This document shows positions 19,764 through 29,737 of a stretch of 64,000 nt of DNA, piece by piece. This DNA comes from Psychrobacter sp. APC 3426. Lineage in GTDB: Bacteria; Pseudomonadota; Gammaproteobacteria; Pseudomonadales; Moraxellaceae. The notes beneath the pieces are model-generated. The model was not told where the DNA came from, did not search any database, and saw nothing but the letters and a program-made list of their open reading frames with translations. The stretch spans positions 62,001 through 126,000 of the forward strand of contig NZ_JASDCF010000001.1 in the NCBI RefSeq assembly GCF_030408035.1, given 5' to 3'. Position numbers and translations under genes: made by a program. The number at the start of each line of letters is the position of its first letter. The first letter of the stretch is position 1.

Positions 19764-21574
19764 GTGCTCAAAAAAACCTTACTTTAAGCTCAGTAGCGGT
19801 AGCGAACATGGCTACCACTACGCAACCAGCTCTATCACGTATACGCAAAAATGGCGGTCGTTTAATCGGCTTAACTGCTTTGGCGATGAGCATGGCTGCT
19901 TGTAACACTATTCCAAAAGCAGATATGCGCCCTGTGTTAGCAGAGCCAAATATTCCTATCGAACAAACCTACGGCGCGTTCGATAAGGAAACGATCAGTA
20001 CGGCTGAGCAGCCAAGTATTGCTGGCCAACGCTGGCAAAACTTCTACAGCGACGAGCGTTTGAAAGGTCTGATTGCGTTAGGTTTGGAAAACAACAAAGA
20101 CTTTGAAAGCGCCCGTTTAGCCATCGAAAAAGCACGTGCACAGTATCAGATTACCGATATTCGTGACTTACCAACGATTGATGGTAGTGGTGGTTACACG
20201 CGTTCAGCACAGAATAGAACAGACAAAAACCCTAATAGTAGCTATAACGTCAATCTAGGATTGGCAAATTATGAGCTGGATTTTTGGGGTAAAATTGCCA
20301 GCCTAAAAGACCAAGCATTGCAGAATTTCTTGGCCACGACAGCGGCGAAAGACTCTACTCAAATCAGCCTAATCAGCAATATTGCCCAAAGCTATGCTAA
20401 TCTAAGCTATAGCTTGGCACAGTTAAAACTGGCTGAAGCAACGGTCGAGAGTCGTGAACGTTCGCTATTTATCGCTGATAAACGTTTTGAAGCAGGTATT
20501 GATCCTAAGCTGCCGTCACTACAGTCTTCTGCGGCACTCGAAAATGCCAAACTGGCGGTGTTGCGTGCCCAAAGCAGTATTTTAAAATCACGTAATGCCT
20601 TACAGTTTTTGGTCGGTGGGCCTATCCCAAGTGAGCTTATCCCAGCACCTGCGGTGAGCAATATCACCAATCAGAAGATATTCAGTGCAGGCTTACCGAG
20701 TGAGCTGCTACGCTATCGTCCAGACGTACTACAAGCGGAATACAACCTAAAAGCCGCTGGTGCCAATATCGAAGTGGCGCGCGCCTCTTATTTCCCATCT
20801 ATCAGCCTAGCCAGTAGCGTGGGTGTTAGTAGTGGTAGTTTAGACGACCTATTTAAGAGCGGCTCGGTTGGCTGGTCATTTGGCCCAAGCATCAGTGTCC
20901 CTATCTTTGATGCAGGTCGTTTAGATGCCAATTATGACGTCGCAAAAATTGAACGTGAGCAAACGCTTGCAGGTTATGAGCGTTCTATCCAAACAGCGTT
21001 CCGTGAAGTCTCAGATGTATTGGCCACGCGCGCGACCCTTGGCGATCAGCTAGAGGCACAGTATCGTCTGCAAGATAACTTTGAGCAAACCTACCAAATA
21101 GCAGATGCGCGCTTTAAAGCCGGTATCTCAAACTATCTGGATGTGCTCGATGCGCAGCGCTCTTTATTCTCGACCCAACAAGGCATCCTGGATTTAGAGC
21201 TACAAAAGATTGTTAGCCAAATTGAGCTATACCAAGCGCTCGGTGGCGGGGCTAACCTTGACGTTCCTACGGTTATTCCTGTGCCGCAACATACCAACTT
21301 AGCACAGGTCGTCAATCTACCCGCTCAGAGCAATAAGGCAAAAGCTGTCAACGCTATCGATGCTGCTAGCTCAGCGCGTGTCGCCTCTCCTCAAGAGGCG
21401 CTCGCAATTAAGCAGTCGCAAACGACAGAAACAGCAACTTTTGAGCCAACTGCTGTCGTAGATGTCAATAATGATGGCAGAACCGATGCCGCTGTCGGCG
21501 TGGTCACCGAGCAGACCAGGTTTAATGAAACCAGTGTTGAGCAAGTACCGGTCACACAGATTGTTGAGCCTTAA
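19760..21574 (+). CDS. oprM: RND efflux outer-membrane channel (OprM/AdeK family) with C-terminal extension
   Basis: 604 residues, about 120 more than OprM. A TolC-like outer-membrane factor forming the exit duct of the pump. The lipobox LAMSMAAC gives an acylated cysteine at residue 48 after an unusually long n-region; an internal ATG at codon 17 is an alternative start. The two repeats of the OEP domain are visible ([71 protein letters not shown]). After about residue 500 comes a polar extension, with DVNNDGRTD at 568-576 resembling an EF-hand/dockerin-type calcium loop. A strong hairpin terminator follows. Confidence 0.94.
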   Translation: MSAQKNLTLSSVAVANMATTTQPALSRIRKNGGRLIGLTALAMSMAACNTIPKADMRPVLAEPNIPIEQTYGAFDKETISTAEQPSIAGQRWQNFYSDERLKGLIALGLENNKDFESARLAIEKARAQYQITDIRDLPTIDGSGGYTRSAQNRTDKNPNSSYNVNLGLANYELDFWGKIASLKDQALQNFLATTAAKDSTQISLISNIAQSYANLSYSLAQLKLAEATVESRERSLFIADKRFEAGIDPKLPSLQSSAALENAKLAVLRAQSSILKSRNALQFLVGGPIPSELIPAPAVSNITNQKIFSAGLPSELLRYRPDVLQAEYNLKAAGANIEVARASYFPSISLASSVGVSSGSLDDLFKSGSVGWSFGPSISVPIFDAGRLDANYDVAKIEREQTLAGYERSIQTAFREVSDVLATRATLGDQLEAQYRLQDNFEQTYQIADARFKAGISNYLDVLDAQRSLFSTQQGILDLELQKIVSQIELYQALGGGANLDVPTVIPVPQHTNLAQVVNLPAQSNKAKAVNAIDAASSARVASPQEALAIKQSQTTETATFEPTAVVDVNNDGRTDAAVGVVTEQTRFNETSVEQVPVTQIVEP

Positions 21575-21655
21575 ACGGTTTTGAGCGTTTATTAATATAG
21601 AGCCACACCCTCGTGATACAAGTATTCATCACGTTGACAGTCGATACGTACAATC

Positions 21656-21695
21656 AGCCCTACCGACTCGTTATAGCAAGTCGGTAGGGCTTTTT
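21656..21695 (+). terminator. Terminator of the RND efflux operon
   Basis: Perfect 13-bp stem AGCCCTACCGACT / AGTCGGTAGGGCT with a 10-nt loop, followed by a T-run. Confidence 0.93.
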
Positions 21696-21857
21696 GCTTT
21701 CGCTACTCGCTATTGGTTATAGTAGTGGCATCAAGATAACCCATTAATACGCTCAATAAATAATAAAGATGGTATTGAAAAATAGCCATTGACCGATAAA
21801 TAACTGTAGCAAAATCTATTTTTTGATGTAAAACGACAATGATGAAAACAACAATAA

Positions 21858-22874
<1,017 letters not shown>

Positions 22875-22904
22875 GTGTGCGTTTATTTAACGACCTATCA
22901 TACA

Positions 22905-22943
22905 AAACGCCCCAACTGAGTTAAGTCAGTTGGGGCGTTTCTT
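22905..22943. terminator. Terminator between hemB and yqjG
   Basis: Stem AAACGCCCCAACTGA / TCAGTTGGGGCGTTT, 15 bp perfect, 6-nt loop, with short A and T runs. It can act for hemB (+) and the convergent yqjG (-). Confidence 0.93.
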
Positions 22944-23001
22944 ATAATGGTATTCTGTTGCTAACAGTCCTTTTAGTCAGGAGAATTGGAACAAGAGAGA
23001 T

Positions 23002-23979
23002 TTATAACTCGTCTCGATTATGTGGTGCATCAAAGTCAACGATAGGACCCATAGGGACAATACCTGTCGGGTTGATATTGGCATGGCTGGTATAATAATG
23101 CTGCTTGATATGAGTCATATTGACCGTCTCAGCAATGCCTGGCACCTGATATAAATCACGTAGATAGCCCCATAAACTTGGGTAATCGATGATACGGCGT
23201 AGATTACATTTAAAGTGCCCTACGTAAACGGCATCAAAACGCACCAAGGTCGTAAACAAGCGCCAGTCCGCTTCAGTTATCGTATTGCCAACCAAATAGC
23301 GTTGGTCTGCCAAACGCGCCTCTAGCCTATCTAACGCATCGAACAGCTCAGTCACGGCTTCCTCATATGCTTCTTGTGTGGTCGAAAACCCTGTCTTATA
23401 AACGCCATTATTGACCGCTGAATAGACAAATTCATTAATTTCATCGATTTCTGCCAATAACTCTGATGGCAAAAAGTTCTCTGCTGTTGCGCCAACTTCG
23501 TTAAAAGCTGAATTAAGCATACGGATTATCTCTGACGACTCATTACTGACGATGGTGTTGGTTTTTTTATCCCATAGAATAGGCACCGTAACGCGTCCGG
23601 TATAATCTGGTTTTGCTGCAACGTATATCTCATAGGCATGAGAGGCGTTATGGATTGGATCAGCAATGACGCCTTCACCTGCTGCAAAGGTCCAACCTTT
23701 ATCACCCATAAACGGATGCACGACAGACAGCGAAATCATATCCTCTAAGCCTTTGAGCTTGCGATAAATCGTGGTGCGATGCGCCCAAGGACAGGCCAAA
23801 GACACATATAAATGATAACGATTGGGCTCAGCTTTAAAACCGCCTAGCCCCGACGGACCTGCACTACCATCTGCTGTCACCCAGTTTCTAAACCCTGCGT
23901 CCTCACGCTGAAAGCGACCACCGCTAGATTTCGTGTCATACCATTGGTCTTGCCACTTACCATCGACTAATAAACCCAT
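23002..23979 (-). CDS. yqjG: Glutathionyl-hydroquinone reductase (Xi-class glutathione S-transferase)
   Basis: 325 residues, family length. The enzyme reduces glutathionyl-hydroquinones. The catalytic cysteine is Cys63 in SLACPWAHRT, and the N-terminal GRFQRE plus NWVTADG stretches are typical of the ECM4/YqjG group. The C-terminal helical GST domain shows NNGVYKTGFSTTQEAYEEAV, RYLVGNTITEADWRLFTTL and the conserved HIKQHYY. GGGTAAGGGT sits directly before the ATG. Single-gene unit, the last housekeeping gene before the mobile segment. Confidence 0.94.
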   Translation of the reverse strand: MGLLVDGKWQDQWYDTKSSGGRFQREDAGFRNWVTADGSAGPSGLGGFKAEPNRYHLYVSLACPWAHRTTIYRKLKGLEDMISLSVVHPFMGDKGWTFAAGEGVIADPIHNASHAYEIYVAAKPDYTGRVTVPILWDKKTNTIVSNESSEIIRMLNSAFNEVGATAENFLPSELLAEIDEINEFVYSAVNNGVYKTGFSTTQEAYEEAVTELFDALDRLEARLADQRYLVGNTITEADWRLFTTLVRFDAVYVGHFKCNLRRIIDYPSLWGYLRDLYQVPGIAETVNMTHIKQHYYTSHANINPTGIVPMGPIVDFDAPHNRDEL

Positions 23980-24254
23980 ACCCTTACCCTTAAACTTTAG
24001 TTTTTAATTTTATATAATCGTTATTGAATCTCTATAAATATTAGCGTTTAATGCTTTAATCCCTATAGTAACACTTCTATATTGTGCTGCCATGAAGCTT
24101 TGTTTGCTTATAAATGACATATAGCTCAAACGAACAGTTTGGTTGAAAAAATCACCATAATTCAAACAACAGATAAGCTTAGATACAAAATTGTTAGTAA
24201 AAAACCGAAGCACTTCTTTAATATAAGAAGCAACTCATAAATAACAGGCAAAAA

Positions 24255-24283
24255 AAAGCCCCAATCATAAAGATTGGGGCTTT
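24255..24283 (-). terminator. Terminator of the former tRNA-Val gene
   Basis: Stem AAAGCCCCAATC / GATTGGGGCTTT with a 5-nt loop and T-run on the minus strand, 7 bp downstream of the CCA end of the tRNA fragment. Confidence 0.8.
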
Positions 24284-24289
24284 CGAATC

Positions 24290-24339
24290 TGGTAGGCGTA
24301 ACTAGATTCGAACTAGCGACCTCTACCATGTCAAGGTAG
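24290..24339 (-). pseudogene. 3' fragment of tRNA-Val(GAC); candidate attachment-site scar
   Basis: On the minus strand the sequence begins exactly at the anticodon stem (CTACC-TTGACAT-GGTAG, anticodon GAC for valine). It continues through a 5-nt variable loop, a T-arm with the TTCGAAT loop, the 3' acceptor strand TACGCCT, a discriminator A and an encoded CCA. The 5' acceptor strand, the D-arm and half of the anticodon arm's usual context are absent: the bases upstream (from 24340 up) do not pair with TACGCCT. A 3' half ending at a natural terminator is what a tRNA-targeting integrase leaves at the distal end of an integrated element. An intact copy is not in the window. Confidence 0.8.
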
Positions 24340-24671
24340 GTCAACCAAAACCCATAAATGTATCTTATATTACATCCCTTTATTTATAATACCTACAGCG
24401 ATTTTTAACTTCACGAAAACGCAAAGTTATTTAAAATCATATTAGATTTATTTCGTAAATAGGCACTATAAAATTATAGTGTTTTTACCTCCACTCCCTC
24501 CTCGGTTTTTTGAGCTAATTACCTATATTTTCTCCAATTTTTCTGTCCTTTTTACTAAAAAGGCTAGGTTTAACTCATCATTTCGGCGATGACTTTCCTT
24601 GTTTATTAAGTTTAATCTCTGCATAATATAAGGAGAATAGCCCTCTAACTTCTGCAGGTTTTGGTCTTATT
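24340..24671. other. AT-rich non-coding stretch between the tRNA fragment and fic
   Basis: 332 bp. No integrase or excisionase frame is present next to the putative attachment site. No conserved promoter or repeat was recognised; the sequence is strongly AT-rich compared with the left-hand neighbours. Confidence 0.4.
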
Positions 24672-25793
24672 ATGAAACACGTTACTTATATTCATGAACA
24701 CCCCAATTGGACAGATTGGCAATGGTCAGATAAAAAACTGTTGCCGCTGGTAAGCCAAGTGCGATTGCTTCAAGGTCAGCTTCTCGGAAAATTGCTGACA
24801 CTAGGATTTGATTTAAATGTTGAAGCTCAGTTAGACGCCGTTACTCTTGAAATCGTTAAAACATCTGAGATCGAAGGTGAAATTTTAAAAACAGATCAAG
24901 TAATATCCTCTGTTGCTCGGCATTTAGGGGTTGATGACCATAATATGCCTGCAGCCTCACGAGAAATTGATGCAGTGGTTGAGATGATGCTAGATGCAAC
25001 ATTCCACTATCAAAAGCCCTTATTGTTAGAAGATTTGCTCGGTTGGCATCGAGCGCTGTTCCCAGAAGGCTATAGCGGGCTTTATCGTATTAAAGTTGGC
25101 AAGCTTCGGGATGATAGTCAAGGCGCTATGCAAGTAGTTTCAGGAGGCTATGGCCGAGAGCGAGTGCATTTTGTTGCTCCTCATGCAGACAGGATTTTTG
25201 ATGAGTTGGATCTTTTTTTACAGTGGCTTAATATGCCGTCTAGCCAGCAAGATAATTTAGATTTGGTCATTAAAGCGGGTATCGCGCATTTATGGTTTGT
25301 GACGTTGCATCCTTTCGATGATGGTAATGGACGGCTGACAAGAGCAATCACGGAGCGAATGCTAGCAAAAAGTGATGGTAGCGCTCAGCGCTTTTATAGT
25401 ATGTCCGCGCAAATTCTAAATCGGCGCAATGATTATTATAAGGTGTTGGAACGTACACAAAAAGGCGATCGCGATATTACTTTGTGGCTGGTTTGGTTTT
25501 TAGAAACGCTGAAAGACGCTTTACTTGCAGCTCAAGCGACCACCGATAAAATTATGGATAAAGCCAACTTTTGGCAGATGCATCGACATCATGCGTTAAA
25601 TGATAGACAGATTAAGATGCTTAATAGTTTGATGAGTGACTTTTACGGCAAGTTGACCACTAAAAAATGGGCGACTATTAATAAGTGCTCGATTGATACC
25701 GCACTTCGAGATATCAATGATTTGATAGAAAAAGGAATGTTAGAGAAGTCCGCTGCTTCAGGGCGTAGTACAAATTATGAGATTGTTTTATAA
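24672..25793 (+). CDS. Fic family protein (probable AMPylator, self-inhibited class II)
   Basis: 373 residues. Fic enzymes usually transfer AMP from ATP to a hydroxyl of a target protein. The Fic motif HPFDDGNGRLTR is complete, with His213 as catalytic base. The N-terminal part holds the inhibitory helix motif [S/T]xxxE[G/N] as Thr64-Ser-Glu-Ile-Glu68-Gly69, which marks class II Fic proteins. The C-terminal 70 residues look like a winged helix (TKKWATINKCSIDTALRDINDLIEKGMLEKS) that may bind DNA. No separate antitoxin gene is adjacent, as expected for class II. It stands alone just inside the tRNA-Val scar, which suggests a transferred cargo gene. Target unknown. Confidence 0.88.
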   Translation: MKHVTYIHEHPNWTDWQWSDKKLLPLVSQVRLLQGQLLGKLLTLGFDLNVEAQLDAVTLEIVKTSEIEGEILKTDQVISSVARHLGVDDHNMPAASREIDAVVEMMLDATFHYQKPLLLEDLLGWHRALFPEGYSGLYRIKVGKLRDDSQGAMQVVSGGYGRERVHFVAPHADRIFDELDLFLQWLNMPSSQQDNLDLVIKAGIAHLWFVTLHPFDDGNGRLTRAITERMLAKSDGSAQRFYSMSAQILNRRNDYYKVLERTQKGDRDITLWLVWFLETLKDALLAAQATTDKIMDKANFWQMHRHHALNDRQIKMLNSLMSDFYGKLTTKKWATINKCSIDTALRDINDLIEKGMLEKSAASGRSTNYEIVL

Positions 25794-25829
25794 GCTTGGG
25801 CACTGATTGACAGCTAGTCCTAGTTATAC

Positions 25830-25962
25830 CCTCCCGCAACCTTCTTGACAGCTTCATTCTTAAATTTGGCTCTGGGAGGTAGTTTTCTTGTTTCTGGTAA
25901 GCTCCGATTAATACGCTTAGTTTACCAAGTTTACCTCTACGGTTTCTTCAGCATAGCTCATC
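25830..25962 (-). mobile_element. Degenerate IS3-family relic (terminal repeat plus start of orfA)
   Basis: The minus strand from 25962 inward matches the left end of the complete IS3-family element at 33059. About 44 nt including TGAGCTATGCTGAAG and TAAACTTGGTAA are identical except for three bases. Further in, a frame-broken reading gives FKNEAVKKVAGG, which corresponds to FKAEAVKKIADN of the orfA protein at 33124. The relic therefore carries the terminal repeat and the first 20 or so codons of an orfA, interrupted by small changes. A 61-codon frame running through it is not a real gene. Confidence 0.75.
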
Positions 25963-26156
25963 TCTTGAATGGTGTCCTCTGCCGTGTGACCAACACCAGT
26001 GAAGGCATTGTCAAGCACCGAAAGGACGAAAGGTGCGCTACCTGAATAATTTGGAATATTCATAAGCTGTCTCAGTTGTGCCATATTTATCATGTCTAGC
26101 AATACTCAAAAAGTACGACTAGACAAAAGTGATTCTAAAAACAAATCCATAAAAAA

Positions 26157-27071
26157 CTAGAACTTGTAGTACTGACCATCATCAGGGACAAGCGTACGTT
26201 GTTTATCCAGATGTTTTTGCTCGATAAAACGGCGCAGCTCTGCCTTCGACAGTGCGCCATGATTGACCGTATCCATGTGCACATTAATTATCTGAGCATT
26301 AGGTGAGAATTGATACGCACGGTATACATCGTCTTTACCCATAATAATAGAGTCATCGACAAAGGTAGACAGCTTTGCATAGCCTGTATTAAGGATGACC
26401 GCATCAGGCTTGTAGCGAGTCAGCGCATTCTCTACTTCTTTATTCCAAATGGTATCCCCTACCACATAGACGGTCTTGTAGTTTGGCTTTTGGAACACAA
26501 TACCCATCGTTTTACCAAGTGCCTGAGCAAGCGCTGGAACTTTGTACATCTCATCAGTGCCATGCTGTCCTATGGTTTTATTTATTCTAGTGCCTTTAAA
26601 CACAACGCCTTGCTCTGTCAACACTCTGACATCGGTAAAGCCATCTTTACGCACGGTTGCCGCATCAGCTTCATTTTGGGTAAAAATTGGCATATTACGA
26701 GGGACCAGGTTGCGTGCAGCATCGTCCCAATGATCCGCATGTAGATGGGTTAAAATAATGGCGTCAGCCTTTAGTACCTCTGCAACAGATACCGGCAAAT
26801 CTACCATTGGATAGCGTATTTGGCTATTTAACGTATCTGCAAACCCTGGATAAGCGTTTTTAGCCGCGAGCATCGGATCGACTAAAAACGTGGTGCCAGC
26901 ATAATCGAGCTTGATCGTGGCATTACGGATTTGCTGAAATTCCACCGTATTAGTCGCCGTCTGTTTGTCAGCGTTAGGATTAGCCGCTGGAGTGGCAAAG
27001 GTGGTACATGCGGTTAACAACATCACGCCACTTAACAGCGTGGTACTGGTGAGCGATTTCGCTATATTCAT
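26157..27071 (-). CDS. MBL-fold metallo-hydrolase, probable lipoprotein
   Basis: 304 residues from the ATG at 27071 (AAGG 9 nt upstream); a longer upstream extension in the same frame lacks coding features. The N-terminus NIAKSLTSTTLLSGVMLLTAC is a lipoprotein signal with lipobox LLTAC, so the protein is probably anchored in an envelope membrane. The metal-binding motif HxHxDH is seen as THLHADHWDD; further metal histidines are in GQHGTDE and NVHMDTVNHGAL, and DTIW supplies an aspartate. It resembles UlaG-like beta-lactamase-fold hydrolases; the substrate is unknown. The stop lies 80 bp downstream of the isochorismatase gene's stop in the same direction, so the two are probably co-transcribed. 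Confidence 0.85.
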   Translation of the reverse strand: MNIAKSLTSTTLLSGVMLLTACTTFATPAANPNADKQTATNTVEFQQIRNATIKLDYAGTTFLVDPMLAAKNAYPGFADTLNSQIRYPMVDLPVSVAEVLKADAIILTHLHADHWDDAARNLVPRNMPIFTQNEADAATVRKDGFTDVRVLTEQGVVFKGTRINKTIGQHGTDEMYKVPALAQALGKTMGIVFQKPNYKTVYVVGDTIWNKEVENALTRYKPDAVILNTGYAKLSTFVDDSIIMGKDDVYRAYQFSPNAQIINVHMDTVNHGALSKAELRRFIEQKHLDKQRTLVPDDGQYYKF

Positions 27072-27150
27072 AATTTGATACCTTGTTAATGAGATTCTTG
27101 TTGATGAGTCTGTTTTACGACTTAATGAGGGTTTGGTTAAACACTCAGTA

Positions 27151-27699
27151 TTAACGTGCAATCCAGGTTTGGGTATCAATCACTTCGCCATACATAAACT
27201 CAATGGCTGCCATAATAGTGGCATGAACCTGCGCTGCGGGTACGGTCGTTCCATTAAATTCAAGATCAAGCGTGGCACAAGCATCATGAATCGTGGTCGT
27301 GGTATAACCAAAGTCCACTGCCGCGCGAACGGTTGCATCAATACACATGTGGCTCATGGCGCCAATTACGGTCACCTCTTTAATGCCTTCTTTATCTAAC
27401 AGCTCTTTCAGAGTCGTCTCACGGAATGAATTGGCATAATGCTTCACAACGACGACTTCACCCTCTATCGGTTTTACCTTCTCATGGATCTCTACACCAT
27501 CGGTATTAGGCGTAAATATCGGCGCATCAATAGAGGGCATTTCATGGCGGATATGAATGACGGTATGGCCTTTTTCTCTAGCAGACGCAATAACCAAAGC
27601 TGCATTATCAGCGGCTTCATTGATACCTACGAGTGATAATTTACCTTGCGGAAAATACTCATTTTGAATATCTACAACGATAAGTGCTTTTGTGCTCAT
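27151..27699 (-). CDS. Isochorismatase-family cysteine hydrolase
   Basis: 182 residues from the ATG at 27699, preceded by AAAGGAATCATC; an in-frame ATG seven codons upstream overlaps the ribosome-binding site and is unlikely. The catalytic triad is visible: Asp in IVVDIQNEYFP, Lys in VVVKHYANSF and Cys in GAMSHMCIDATVRAA. These enzymes cleave amide or vinyl ether bonds (nicotinamidase, isochorismatase and related types); the substrate cannot be named here. It diverges from an AraC-type regulator with 106 bp between them, the usual layout for a regulator and its target. Confidence 0.9.
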   Translation of the reverse strand: MSTKALIVVDIQNEYFPQGKLSLVGINEAADNAALVIASAREKGHTVIHIRHEMPSIDAPIFTPNTDGVEIHEKVKPIEGEVVVVKHYANSFRETTLKELLDKEGIKEVTVIGAMSHMCIDATVRAAVDFGYTTTTIHDACATLDLEFNGTTVPAAQVHATIMAAIEFMYGEVIDTQTWIAR

Positions 27700-27805
27700 G
27701 ATGATTCCTTTTTTTATCAAAGTGACTGTATAGGCGTATATTTTACAAGCTCTATGCTACACTAACGAGTGGCTACATCGACACATAAGAGGTTAATAAC
27801 GACAT

Positions 27806-28786
27806 ATGAATCAAAAATATGCTATTGAAATCGGCTTAATTGTCTATGAGAAAGCACAAATGGCGGCCATCCTTGGGCTGACTGATTTACTGATGGTGGC
27901 CAGTAAAATCGCTGCCGAACGTCAAGATACAACCGATCTGCCTTTACAGGTCAGTCACTGGGAGATTACGGGTTCTGAGCAGCAGCCTACCTGCACTTTT
28001 TCGAGCAATCCCGATAGTGTAGGAAAATTAAAAGCCGTCATCATTCCACCCACGTTAGAGGCGCCTACTGCAAAGCAAGCAGCAGCACCTTGGCTTGAAT
28101 GGCTAAAAGAGCATCATTCAGGAGGTGTGATAATGTCATCTGTTTGCGCCGGTGCTTTTTTGTTGGGCGAAACAGGACTACTATCTAAGCGCAAGGCGAC
28201 TACGCATTGGGGTTATGCAGAGGATTTTAAGCAGCGCTTTTCTGATGTGGATCTTGATGTGGATCGCATTATTATCGAAGACGGCGATATTGTGACCGCT
28301 GGTGGCGCGATGGCTTGGACAGATTTAGGACTTAGAATGGTAGATCGCTTTCTTGGCTCACAAGTGATGAATGAGACCGCTCGTGCATTGTTAATTGACC
28401 CCTCAAGGCGTGAACAATGCTATTACAGTGCGTTCTCACCCAACCTCACCCATGGTGACGCGGCCATACTAAAGGTGCAGCATTGGCTACAAAAAACAGA
28501 GGCACAGGATATTGATTTATCTACCCTAGCTAATTGTGCACAGTTAGAGGAGCGTACTTTTCTGCGCCGTTTCCATAAGGCGACGGGCATGACATCAACG
28601 GAATACTGTCAGCGATTACGCATCGGAGAGGCAAAAGATTTTCTACAGTTCTCTTTAACGCCTGTTGAGCAAATTGCGTGGAAGGTGGGTTATAGTGATG
28701 TCAGTGCGTTTCGTAAGATATTTAAGCGCATTGTTGGTTTGACCCCTAGCGAATATCGGCGCAGATTCAATACAAATAAAGCGTGA
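27806..28786 (+). CDS. AraC-family regulator with DJ-1/PfpI-like sensor domain
   Basis: 326 residues. The N-terminal part (about 5-190) is a glutamine amidotransferase-like DJ-1/PfpI fold, with SSVCAGAFLLGETGLL carrying the nucleophile-elbow cysteine. The C-terminal 100 residues are an AraC double helix-turn-helix ending in VGYSDVSAFRKIFKRIVGLTPSEYRRRF. Regulators of this GlxA/FtrA-like architecture often control adjacent catabolic genes. It is divergent from the isochorismatase-like hydrolase and the MBL hydrolase, which are its likely targets. An AGAGGT lies 12 nt before the ATG. Confidence 0.92.
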   Translation: MNQKYAIEIGLIVYEKAQMAAILGLTDLLMVASKIAAERQDTTDLPLQVSHWEITGSEQQPTCTFSSNPDSVGKLKAVIIPPTLEAPTAKQAAAPWLEWLKEHHSGGVIMSSVCAGAFLLGETGLLSKRKATTHWGYAEDFKQRFSDVDLDVDRIIIEDGDIVTAGGAMAWTDLGLRMVDRFLGSQVMNETARALLIDPSRREQCYYSAFSPNLTHGDAAILKVQHWLQKTEAQDIDLSTLANCAQLEERTFLRRFHKATGMTSTEYCQRLRIGEAKDFLQFSLTPVEQIAWKVGYSDVSAFRKIFKRIVGLTPSEYRRRFNTNKA

Positions 28787-29084
28787 TAGGTTTAGGCGTT
28801 TTTTATTTTAAAGGTATACCCCAAGGAAACCAGTTATTTTACCTTTCAAACCTATTAACAGACTACTTAAAGCAGACTGTTAGCATGGAACCCTCTATAA
28901 CAGACTTTTGAATTATAAGACTGGCTGCTGTGCTTTTTTCCTATCATTAGCCTATACCTAAAACATAAAACTTCTAAACGATAACTTAGCTATCATTAGA
29001 CTTGTTTCTAAAATTAAATGATAGTAATATCTTGCTATTATCAATGAACATTAATTATTAAGTCTAAGTAATAGAGGTCGCGTT

Positions 29085-29675
29085 ATGACCGTTCGTATTT
29101 ATGTGAGAGCCAGCACTAAGGATCAAGACGCTAAGAGAGCCTTGTCTGACTTGCTTAGCTTTAGCCAAAGCTATGATGATAACCATGTTGAGTACGTAGA
29201 GCATTTCAGTGGTACTAAGCTTGATAGACCAGCACTCACTCTGTTACTCAATGACGCTGAAGAAGGCGATATTCTGTTGGTTGAAAGCGTGGATAGATTA
29301 AGCAGATTATCTCAAGATGATTTTGCGATTCTAAAGCAGCGTATCAAAGACAAGGGGTTACGATTAGTGGTGGCTGATTTGCCAACCACGCATACGGTTA
29401 GCGAAGGTATGACAGGCGACATTCTAAGAGTAATTAACGATATGCTGATCGATTTATTAGCGACGATGGCAAAGCTTGATAACGACAAGCGTAGAGAGCG
29501 TATCAAGCAGGGATTGGCTAACAGTGGCTATAAGCCCACTGGTAAGAAGCCTAATACAACGAAACACAATCGTATCAGAGAATTAGACAGTCAAAAAAAC
29601 ATGACAAAAGAGGAGATCGCTAAGGCAGTTGGTGTTGGGGTGGCTACGGTTTATCGAGTATTAAAGCAAGGATGA
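29085..29675 (+). CDS. Serine recombinase (resolvase/invertase family)
   Basis: 196 residues. The catalytic serine is in VRASTKDQD near residue 10. The conserved VESVDRLSRLSQDDFAILK and the TGDILRVINDMLIDLLATMAKLDNDKRRERIKQGL stretch (E-helix) follow, and a C-terminal helix-turn-helix (MTKEEIAKAVGVGVATVYRVL) binds DNA. This is the size and layout of plasmid- and transposon-encoded resolvases. AGAGGT is 7 nt before the ATG. The 298 bp upstream are AT-rich and could hold a res site, but no clear set of subsites was found. It lies just outside an IS5-family element and near a mobilisation region, so a plasmid origin is likely. Confidence 0.9.
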   Translation: MTVRIYVRASTKDQDAKRALSDLLSFSQSYDDNHVEYVEHFSGTKLDRPALTLLLNDAEEGDILLVESVDRLSRLSQDDFAILKQRIKDKGLRLVVADLPTTHTVSEGMTGDILRVINDMLIDLLATMAKLDNDKRRERIKQGLANSGYKPTGKKPNTTKHNRIRELDSQKNMTKEEIAKAVGVGVATVYRVLKQG

Positions 29676-29737
29676 TAGCTGAGGTATTTTAATTGTTTAT
29701 TTGCTTTTTATAGACATAATGCGAGCAGATATATAAT

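Noticed and set aside
25917-26102. 61-codon minus-strand frame between fic and the MBL hydrolase gene
   Set aside because: Its 3' third is the terminal repeat of an IS3 relic; the rest has no recognisable character, so it is not reported as a gene.
27133-27399. 88-codon plus-strand frame over the isochorismatase gene
   Set aside because: Antisense to a well-supported hydrolase gene with a complete catalytic triad.
28960-29084. Resolvase recombination (res) site upstream of the serine recombinase
   Set aside because: AT-rich with short repeats of ATGATAGT and AATATCTTGCTATTAT type, but no set of three dyad subsites could be shown.
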